Origin: Macrothele yani
Taxonomy: Eukaryota; Arthropoda; Arachnida; Araneae; Macrothelidae
Direction: 5' to 3'
Assembly (NCBI GenBank): GCA_039090855.1
Contig: CM077006.1
Span: 50,105,336 to 50,169,335 of the forward strand
DNA length: 64,000 nucleotides
Notes under the pieces: model-generated
Told to the model about the DNA's origin: nothing
The model's database searches: none
Seen by the model: only the letters and a program-made list of their open reading frames with translations
Shown: one piece after another, positions 54,297 through 62,680 of the stretch
Layout of the letters: every line of letters begins with the position of its first letter
Position numbering within the stretch: position 1 is the stretch's first letter
Position numbers and translations under genes: made by a program

Positions 54297-54614
54297 AAAA
54301 TTTGGCTTCAAAGTGGCTTTATGTGCTGGAAAGTAAATATGGTCATGCTTACAGCCTCTAATTGCTTTCATTTACAACTGGGTGCTGCAATCATTACCAT
54401 GATTTCTTATTTAATTCCCAGTCTCTACAGCCAAATTTAGGTTGGGTAAAATTTCCAGGGATCATAGCATACTTCTGGAAAATTTTAGGTTGGAATTTTA
54501 GGAATTTTAGGAATTTTTAGAAAAATTTTAGGAAAATTTTAGGAGTGTATTTCAATAAAAACTAGATGTATATTTGTATACATCTAGTAAAACAACTTTG
54601 TATACATTGTAAAG

Positions 54615-55200
54615 AGTTTGCTTCACACCCTTCAACCATATATACTGATAGACTGCGCATGACATCAAAATTTTTGGCTCCAACATAAAATCACATGACA
54701 ACAGTCAAAAAGATGGGTTACACCTGCTGTGCTTATGGTTGCTCTGAGCGATATAGTAAAGAAAGTTCTATGATTTTTCATGGGTAAGAAACGAATTAAA
54801 TACCTAAGTCAATAAAGTTCAATTACTTAACCAGAAACTTGCAGGTATTGATATAAAAATATAGTAACTTAAGAAAAAAAAATGGAATGCATGTTCCAAA
54901 TTCTTCGCAAATGTTCATCACATTATAAATCACAAAATGTAAACAACCCGTTCATGCATGTATATAGCTCATAAGTAAACTTACCTGAAGAGTTTTCATT
55001 ATATATGAGGCGCATTCACATAATACACCGAAAACACTGAAGTTCTGCAATGTAAATTAGTAATCATAACAGCATTTTTACACGAAATTTGGAGTCTGAT
55101 GATGACGTGCCCAATGTTTGAGCCATGGCGGCTTTGATGCAGCTATTGCCAATGCGCAGTCCATTAGTATATATGGTCGAAGTTCACACCCAAATTTTTT
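54615..55200. mobile_element. Inverted-repeat insert carrying a THAP start exon
   Basis: The left (54617: CACACCCTTCAACCATATATAC) and right (to about 55197, reversed GGTGTGAACTTCGACCATAT) segments are inverted copies of roughly 40 bp, both followed by GACTGCGCAT. The insert lies in the hAT element and contains the exon at 54713-54783. P-element-type transposons carry a THAP domain, so a decayed member is possible; this is inference. Confidence 0.5.
54713..54783 (+). CDS. THAP-domain start exon (71 nt)
   Basis: ATG then GYTCCAYGCSERYSKESSMI and FH, followed by GG and a strong donor GTAAGA. THAP zinc fingers begin CCAYGC-NR-K---SFH, and THAP genes commonly have their first intron right after the FH codons, so both the peptide and the splice position agree. 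I could not find the second THAP exon (FP----R--W pattern) in the next few hundred bases. It is probably a transposon-borne remnant rather than a host gene, because it sits between inverted repeats inside a hAT element. Confidence 0.6.
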
Positions 55201-55529
55201 GCATAACGTCTAATGTCTAAAGTTTAAGTATGATTTACTTCTAATGTTCAGTTCTTATCTTTTCACGTGTTATTATCATATTCAAGTATATTTACCACAT
55301 TCAAGTTTCACTTTGAACATTAATATGCTGTTTAACCAGAAGCAATTCACGATTTTCACAGAAAGTTTTCAGGTTTCACATTAAATTATAATATCCTAAA
55401 AAGGTAATTGAAAACCAAGAACTATGTACAATTGTTCACTGAATTACTTTTTTCATATTATTGTTTTAACCTTTTCCTGATACGCCTATCTTTTTCTGCT
55501 TCCACCACAACTAATTTACTTTGTTTTCT

Positions 55530-56073
55530 TTATTTCAGCTGAACCTTGTATGATCAAGTTAGAGGCAACTGCTATTTCAACAGTATTTTGTTTTTCTACA
55601 GCTTTTCTCATTCTTTCTGTTCCCTCTTGAATTACTGCTAGGGAGGCTTCTTTATCTTTTTTAAGCCTATTTATTTCTGCATCATTTTCTTTTATTTTGT
55701 CATCAAACTCAGCTTTTCTTTTTTTCTCTAGCTGCTTTTCCTTATTTTACCTCTCTTTCTGCTTCCTTTCTTTTACCTTTTTTGATTGTTCTTCCTTCAG
55801 CTTATCAACATACTCTTTATAAAATTTATGTGAATCACGAACACTATTTAACAAATTTATTGTTATGGGAATTTCTTGTTATGGGAACTTTTTTTCTTTA
55901 TGATGCGCTTTTACTTGTGAAAAGCCACTATTAGAAATATTGAAAATTTCTGAACACAATATACACTTAGCAGAAAATATTGTTTCAGTTGCAGAACACC
56001 ATTCTTTCAACTTCACTCCGTCCAATTCTTTGGCGAGCCACGCATCTTGAAATTTCGTTTTGGATTTAGGCAT
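55530..56073 (-). pseudogene. BED-like finger + coiled coil of a hAT protein
   Basis: Starting at ATG 56073: MPKSKTKFQDAWLAKELDGV, KLKEWCSATETIFSAKCILC and SEIFNISNSGFSQVKAH. The W-C...C--C...H pattern is a BED/TTF-like finger of hAT proteins. A stop follows at about 55879. The rest continues in frame-broken form as a charged coiled coil (SHKFYKEYVDKLKEEQSKKV, IKENDAEINRLKKDKEASLA, RMRKAVEKQNTVEIAVA). No RNase-H-like catalytic part is present, so the element is non-autonomous. Confidence 0.7.
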
Positions 56074-56927
56074 CTTAAACACTTGTATTACTAACCAGAA
56101 AATGAAAGGGAAGTACAAAAACACGTTCCAATATTGCAAAACCAGACAACTTCCCGAAATTTGGCTGCGAGGATGTCAGAAGATATGAAAAAAAAAAAAA
56201 AAAAGCAGGTCACCACTAGAGAACTGAACCTGCACAGAGAACACCATAAAAGACGTAAAACCAGAAACTATCATACGCATCTCACGCAAGTTCAGTCAAA
56301 GCGAGTCGGAGCCGAGATATATTGCGCATCGAAGGTCGCTGTCGCCGACGCATGATCGAAGGTCAATGATCACGTGCTCTACTGCCTGCCAAGATAACTC
56401 AGCTACCATCCCATCGTCATTACCGGAGGTTACGGAAGGAGACCACATGTTTCCTCTTTGCTTCCACCCACCTGCGGTTTACAATAACAAAACATCAGCA
56501 GAAAGAGGAGGTTCCACAAGGCATGTACAAAAATAAAGTACGATCTTCTGCGTGCCACGGAGTTCGTCTGCAAAGCGCAAACCAGGGGTGAAAATGACCC
56601 CTCCCCTTTCCCCTTAGATCTCTTGTTACTCTCGAAAACTGTTCGAAGGCAAAAAAATGGAACGCCCGCCCCGAAGCAAGTGCATCTCGATGGCGTCATT
56701 TTTCCCTCCTTCAGCAGCACAGCATATAGGCTGTGTTTCTACAATAACAGGTCTTTTTACCTTACCGTAATGGTAAATTTATTGGCGTTAATAACGGTTG
56801 TTTTTAATAAAAATAAGCTTACGAAAATTTTAGGATGAATAGCAAATTTTAGGTCTAATTTTAGGAATTTAAGGAGGGTCACAAAATATTAGGAATTTTA
56901 GGAATTTTAGGACGAATGCGATCCCTG

Positions 56928-57306
56928 AATTTCATATTTTTCAAAAAAAAGGTCACTCATCTTGAAAGGGAAGAAAAAAACTTTAAAATAATGGTCATAG
57001 TTATGGCAAAACATTTTTTTTAAGGTAAACACACACAAAAAGAAAAAAAAAAGATGTTAAGAACAAAAAAAAAATGAATAGGTCTTTTAGGCACAGCACA
57101 TATAGCATAAGCACATGCACACACAGAGAAAAAAAAGCATGAAAGAAAAGTAAAAGGATCTGTTAAGAACAAGAACTGGGGAGGTTAAGGTTCCTAAATC
57201 TCCAGTCAACTTTATACAGAGGATAAATTGCGCTACACAATTAAATGAAACTACAGGACAAAGTGAAACAAACTTTTGCTGTTTTAAAAGAATAAGATTT
57301 ATTTAC
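56928..57306. other. Intron between hAT element and exon
   Basis: A/T homopolymer-rich intron adjacent to the NUP188 exon 57307-57357. Nothing else was recognised. Confidence 0.5.
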
Positions 57307-57357
57307 CTGTTTCGGGAACTAAAATGCCTTGAGTGCCTTGAGGAATTTTTAAATTAC
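57307..57357 (-). CDS. NUP188 exon (model exon 1 of window, 51 nt)
   Basis: Micro-exon of 51 nt. Two bases complete a codon from an upstream exon not found here, then NLKIPQGTQGILVPET follows, ending with the first base of an aspartate codon. Remembered vertebrate NUP188 reads NLRIPQGTVGQVMLDD, so IPQGT-G is conserved; it opens the SH3-like insertion. The acceptor is CTGTTTCAG and the donor is GTAAAT. Its size and isolation (12.4 kb intron downstream) make it invisible to ORF methods; frame continuity with exon 44815-44919 supports it. Confidence 0.93.
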
Positions 57358-57555
57358 CTGAAACAGAATATCAGATAATTTTAAATAACTGACATACTTC
57401 TGGTAAATATATAAATTCTATTTTATAATGATTTTGGGTTTTGAAAAATCAACTGCTACAACAAAACAATTTTGGAAGTCAAATGATATGCCAGCATGAT
57501 AAAATTATGATATAACAATAAATAAGCTTCAGGAACTAACAAACCAAATTACAAA

Positions 57556-59690
57556 AGGTAAGTAGGCAGTTCAGAAAGTAATGAGACTGGCTCAATAAAA
57601 ACTTTTTTTTCAGGAAAAATCTAAATTACCATTTTCAAAGTAATCCCCTTTAAGAGCACAGCACAGCACAGCACTTTATATATATAAATACATATATATA
57701 TATACAGTCAAACCCCTGTTTAATGGACTGCAATTTAATGAATTTTTTTTATTTGACGTACATTTTTTATGGTCCGGACGGAACCACATTGAAATTAATG
57801 CTTGGCGTTTCCCGATTTAACGAACACATTTCCTCAATTTGGCGAACAAATTTTATTTATTTTTTAAACCATCAAACTATGTTAAACAGTATTTTCCCAT
57901 TAAAAGTTTGCTAAAAAGAGAGCCTCACGTAACAGTAAAATTATACACATGCAGTTAACCAGCGTTTCAAAGAACACTATATGTGACACAGCTTGACAGA
58001 ATCATAAATCATTTCGCCTTTCCTCCAACTATCAAGCGTAACTTTTGCTCCGTAAGCTTCTAACAGGCAAATGACCAAGTTCCAAGTTCCCTGCATGGGT
58101 GGGAAGCAAAAAAAAAAAAAATTTCAATCAGTGAAAAAATGGGAAGCTTGATGCGGACCCAGGATCACAGACTGCTGCAGCAGAGAAACTCGGAATTTCC
58201 AAGTCAACGTTGTGTACCATAGCGAAAAACAGAAAAGAAATTATAAGCTGTGCATCAAAGTGTGGGCAGTTTTTGAGTAAGGGGAAATCTAGGAAAGCGT
58301 CGTCTCTGAGTGAGTTGGAAAATGCTCTTGTCACTTGGTTCTAACAAACACGGGATAGTAGTTTGCTTGTTATTGGATCACTTTTGAAGGAAAAAGCAGC
58401 TCATTTTGCCTAGTGACTTCAAATAAAGGAATTCACAGCATCAAATGAATGGATTGATTGTTTTAAGTAAAGGCATAACATAGTGTATAGAATTCTATCT
58501 AGCGAAAGCAAATGTGTTGATTCTGTGACGGCACAAACTTGAAAAAATGAAGAGCTGCCACAAATTCATGAAGGATACATGCTGTGTAACATTTTTAATG
58601 CTGATGAAACTGGACTGTTTTATTATAACCTGCAGTCAGATAAAACACTGTGGGGTTTGTAGAGGGGGGGGTTGCCATGGAGGAAAAATAATAATAAATT
58701 AAATAAATTTGATAATAAATTATAATAAATTTCGTAATTAAAAGTACTATGCATAATTTAAATTTCACTGAAAGAGAACTTCAGTCCTTACATATTGTTA
58801 TGAAAAAAACTAGTTTAATTTGAATGTTTCATTCGAAAGGCTTCCTCGATTTAGCAAATTTTGCAATATTACGTACAAGACTGTTGGTCCCTTGAAATTC
58901 GTTAAATCGAGGTTTGACTGTATATACATATACACATTTATCCCAATCTTCCAATTATTTTGTAAATACATGATCCAAGGCATTTTTTGAGAGTCGCTGC
59001 AAGGTGGCCTCCACTTTCTTAATACTTAAGCTTTTCCTTACTTCAAAAATGAAAGCCTTTTTTATTGCTTTATTTTTTATTTTATTTTTAACTTTGGAAA
59101 TAGCCAGAAGTCAAATGGAGCTGAATTAGTACTATATGGAGTACGGGGCAGAACACTGATCCCTTTGCAAAAATTGAGAGACAATATAAAAGATGAAAGG
59201 GCAGGATTTATGATGAAGAATCAAAATGTTGGACTTCACTTTCATAGGACATTTTCTCCCAACTGTCCCAGCAATGTTTTCAAAACATCTGAATAATATT
59301 GGCAATTAGCTGTATGACCCTTAAAAGTACAATATGTTGATACACAATGTGCAGGTGATTAAAAAATATGATCATTGTGATCTTTCTAGAATGCTTCTGG
59401 TCTGGCATTAGCAATCAAGGAATCACATTAGAAATATCCATGTATCATTCCCAGTCACTTCCAGTAGATGCTGAAAGTTATTTAAGACAGTCATAAGATT
59501 ATTTTCTAGAACAATTGCTACCTCAGTTTTGATCATCTCTTGTCTGCACAAGGTTGAAGGCTGCCCCCAACAATCCCAATCGAATGTGACTAACTGTCCT
59601 TTTTTGAAACAATTATTGTCACGAAAATGCAGCAGCACTTCACATACTGTGATTTGAGACAGCTTCCTGAAGCATGCTAAATAAACATTT
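57556..59690 (-). mobile_element. mariner-like relic split by Tigger
   Basis: Text near 57560 (GCAGTTCAGAAAGTAATGAG), 59000 (TTGAGAGTCGCTGCAAGGTG) and 59100 (AGCCAGAAGTCAAATGGAGC) matches, in order, antisense sequence familiar from mariner-type elements. The minus-strand frame 59423-59638 has a decayed helix-turn-helix (CFKKGQLVTFDWDCWGQPST). Much of the middle is deleted, and a Tigger relic lies at 57700-58920. The ends are uncertain. Confidence 0.5.
57700..58920 (+). mobile_element. Tigger relic (1221 bp)
   Basis: Inverted ends CAGTCAAACCCCTGTTTAAT and, reversed, CAGTCAAACCTCGATTTAAC, with TA at 57698-57699 and 58921-58922. On the plus strand, decayed frames give a start near 58096 (GGKQKKKFQS), a pogo-type helix part, and near 58598 IFNADETGLFYYNLQSDKTL, the first catalytic aspartate block. 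The rest of the catalytic domain is deleted. Confidence 0.85.
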
Positions 59691-60215
59691 AAACAACAGA
59701 TTTTTTTTTAAGCGACAACAAAACTTTATTGCACAACATCATTCTGGTTAACGACATCTGTAGGCAGGAGGAAACAGGATTAACACTATGCAGCATAAAT
59801 GCAGGCAACAATTACCCATGATACCCACTTTACAGCTCAAGGTTGCACCTTTATGAGCATAACACAAAATCTGTAATATGTTTCTTTTACATTCTGCAAT
59901 TCACTCTTCTTACTTTTTGAGAACAGGCCTTCATATTTATTGGCAATAAAACACAAATCAAACATACCTTGTCACATTATTTAACTCTGTGCAAATTGTT
60001 TCTCATATCACAAAGCATTCAATTAAAAAAAAAGTGTAACTGGCAAACCCTGCCTGTGCCAGATTGCACTAATGTCTCTTTCTGTCATAGGTTATAACCA
60101 CTTAAAACACAGTAGTTACATTAGGAATCAGCGAAACTCAGTCTGCTCCATTTGTTCACAGGTGATCAAGACGTCAGTGGAGGTTGAAAGCACTTTTGAG
60201 TATCTAATTTCTTGA
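59690..60215 (-). other. Possible polyadenylated 3' end (terminal exon or retrocopy)
   Basis: The minus strand shows a short open end KVLSTSTDVLITCEQMEQTE then FR, stop (TGA near 60130), preceded by an acceptor-like AAATTAG (near 60211). About 420 bp follow without long frames, then TGCAATAAAGTTTTGTTG and a run of 9-10 A (59701-59710 read as T). The AATAAA is about 20 bases before the A-run, as in a processed mRNA end. It could be a retroposed transcript or the end of a real minus-strand transcript. I do not recognise the peptide. Confidence 0.3.
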
Positions 60216-60325
60216 CGTAACTATTGCATGTTAACTGCATATAACCTACATTTATTTGTTGTGTGTGAATTGCATTCCTCATGTTCTCTTTATCACTTGC
60301 AAATGCATGTGTACTTTCTCAACTA

Positions 60326-61025
60326 CAGGGTTCATCTTAGCTGTTTTTGGAAGGGTGCTGCATCCTGCCTGCCCTTTAGATTTAAAAATCCCACCCTACC
60401 TGCCCCTCAAGCCTAAAATAACTGCCCTACCCCTAACAGTCAATTTGAAGGAGATGCACATGCATTTTTTGATCATCTGAATGAAACAATTTCTAGACAG
60501 TTAGAAAACCAGTCTACTATTACATATCTTGGTATCACAGATCTTAGGAAAGTAGGGTCAGAAACCACTCTAAGGCTTTATGGCATTGCTGAAGTAATGG
60601 AGCTGGACGAATACTTCAACCTAGATTATTTACTTTTACAGTGGGATGAGTACAAATCAATGTTTCAATCTCAAACTGATAGTGAGAGCAGTAAATTGTC
60701 AATTCTGACAAAATCAGAAGGAACTGTGCGTGGGTAGAAAATTCCCACCAATACAGAAACTATTGAACATTGCATGTCTCTTAGCAATTTCAAATGCTGA
60801 AGAAAGAATATTTTCTCAAATTAAACCAGTACTTACTGATAACAATATGTACAGTAATATTTTAATATCCTCAGTAAATTACTATTGAACCTTTCCGGTG
60901 AATTAATGTGGCTTGTACAGGCTTGTTCTTGTAAGGCCGATGTATACTCTAATGTTCTTTGAAAGTGTAAGACGCCCCTTTTTCCATATCAAGCACCCTG
61001 CCCCTTTTTAATGATGAACCCAGCA
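60326..61025 (+). mobile_element. Small hAT relic
   Basis: The ends CAGGGTTCATCTTAGC and, reversed, CTGGGTTCATCATTAAAA are a plausible hAT inverted repeat. Inside, plus-strand frames read FDHLNETISRQLENQSTITY, DLRKVGSETTLRLYGIAEVM and, after a stop, LLNIACLLAISNAEERIFSQ, which matches the C-terminal dimerisation segment of hAT transposases (S-AE-R-FS). C-rich CCCTACCTGCCCC-like words lie next to both ends. The catalytic part is missing. Confidence 0.6.
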
Positions 61026-61091
61026 ATTAGAACTCTAAAATAAAAATCACTGATCATCAGCTATTTAGCAAAATAACAAAAAGTCAACTAA

Positions 61092-61092
<1 letters not shown>

Positions 61093-61123
<31 letters not shown>

Positions 61124-61240
61124 AGGGAGGGGGAGGGGGAGAGAGTGAGAGGTAGGGAGAGAGGTGGAGAGTGAGGGGGAGAAAGAGGGAGAGAGGAGGG
61201 AGAAAGAGGGAAGATAGGAGGAAGGGGAGAGAGAGAACGC
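61093..61240. repeat. (TC)n followed by polypurine tract
   Basis: About 14 CT units (61093-61120) are followed by about 118 bases of almost pure G/A. A pyrimidine run directly before a purine run can pair intramolecularly, and the long polypurine tract could form triplex (H-)DNA. Confidence 0.9.
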
Positions 61241-61479
61241 AATATTTAATAAATTCTTTACTTGTTTTGTCTTTATAGAAATGGCTTAAAAAAAAAACAT
61301 TGTTTCTGGATTTCATGAGCAACTCACACTGCTATATGCAGTTGTCCATCCCTAATCCCTAATTTATGTCAATGGCCTTAGGGATGCTACAGAACCAGGG
61401 CAAGCAGACAACGTAATTCTATTTTGTTGATGCAATGACAAAAAAAAAAAAAAAAAAAAAATGAGAATCAATGAATGAA

Positions 61480-62525
61480 ATACAAGATTACACCATTGTA
61501 CAACACAAATTTCGAAGATGATAATCCGTCTATTGGTGTAAATACGACATGGATGTACATACATACATACATACATACAAATCACTAAGCTGTTCTCTGA
61601 GATTCAGAGGTTAGCTCCACAAAGAAATACAAATTATCAGATAATTTTTACTCACTGTTGCCTTATCAAACTTCTCCATTTACAGCAGTGATCTTGGCAT
61701 ACAACTCGGGCTTCACTGACATTCATCACACGTTGTACACAAGATCTTCTATACTTCATACTCATAATCTTTTTTTCATGCAGATGCTCCTGCATCTGAT
61801 CCTCCAACGACTTTCTTGGCCTTCCTCTGCCTTTCCTTCCTGCCACTTGGGCTAAAAAGATTTTCTTAGTAGGCATCTCATCACTCATTCTTCCAACATG
61901 GCCAAACCACCGAAGCATATTAGTCTCCACCTTGCTAACAACATTTTGCTTCACATTACCTCGATGCTAAGTCAGAAAATATCCAAAAACTTGATAATGT
62001 CATTGTCCTGGAGTGGGAATCGAACCTGTGTCTTTCGGATAGTGCCTGAGTATGGGTGTTGTAGTGGTTACCATACTGGGCTACTATCCGGCAGGCGCAG
62101 GTTCGATTCCAGCTCCAGGACGACAAGTTTTCGGATATTATCTGACTTAACATCCATGTCATATTTACACCAATATACGGATTCACATCTTCCAAATTTG
62201 TATTGAACAATGGTATAATCCCGTATTTCGTTCTTTGATATTCTGCGCCTTTGTGCAATCATAGGAATGAATTCAAAACCTCCAGATTCGCTATATATGA
62301 ATGCCGGTTGCTGCAACTAGGGAATCCTGTGATGGTTATATTCAAACTAACCAGAAACTTGGTCGTTCTGGGTGGTGTAGTGGTTAGCATACTCGGGCGC
62401 TATCCGGGAGATGCGGGTTCGATTCCCGCACCAGGACGACGAAATTTTTAAGTTTTCGGATATTATCTGACTTAACATCCATGTCATATTTACACCAATA
62501 AACGGATTCACATCTTCCAAAAAAT
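61480..62525. mobile_element. tRNA-headed inverted-repeat element (second locus), split by LINE tail
   Basis: The left end (61475-61555: AAATTTCGAAGATGATAATC) and the right end (62450-62520, reversed GGAAGATGTGAATCCG) match those of 3913-4889. tRNA-like blocks lie at about 62050-62120 and 62366-62436 (TTCTGGG/ACCAGGA acceptor, B box GGGTTCGATTCC), about 316 bp apart, so this copy is also tandem inside. A reversed tRNA-like block (about 62010-62040) and a LINE tail (61556-61965) add to it. No protein is encoded. Confidence 0.7.
61556..61965 (-). pseudogene. RTE-type LINE, 5'-truncated 3' end
   Basis: The minus-strand frame 61954-61652 reads KQNVVSKVETNMLRWFGHVG, RMSDEMPTKKIFLAQVAGRK, GRGRPRKSLEDQMQEHLHEK and ends SLIRQQ, stop. 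This is the same C-terminus as the LINE at 22976-26005 but here intact, with only two or three differences per 20 residues. A 3' tail ending in (ACAT)n (61556-61579, seen on plus) completes it. GATG occurs on both sides of the insertion (61552 and 61966 region), a possible short target duplication. Confidence 0.85.
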
Positions 62526-62680
62526 GAGAATGTTTTCCCATTTTTACAGCCAGCTCCAGATTATGAGCTAACAAAACTTGCTCTTTCCTGAAATCCACAT
62601 CATAATGACATCTGTTTTTGCAAAAAACAGTAGCAACCGCATCACTATTTGTCTAACAAATAACAACTATGTTGGCACTC
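62526..62680. other. Intron or intergenic, nothing recognised
   Basis: Short stretch between the tRNA-headed element and the Tc1 copy. Confidence 0.5.

Larger units (their letters stand above)
54456..56927 (-). mobile_element. hAT-like element (2472 bp), transposase core missing
   Basis: The ends are CAGGGATCATAGCATACTTC and, reversed, CAGGGATCGCATTCGTCCTA. Both subterminal regions are packed with ATTTTAGGAATTTTAGG-type words. AATTTC directly flanks both ends (54450-54455, 56928-56933), probably what remains of an 8 bp duplication. The minus strand carries a BED-like finger ORF and a coiled-coil stretch (about 55530-55830), and a separate THAP-bearing insert lies near the left side. Confidence 0.8.
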
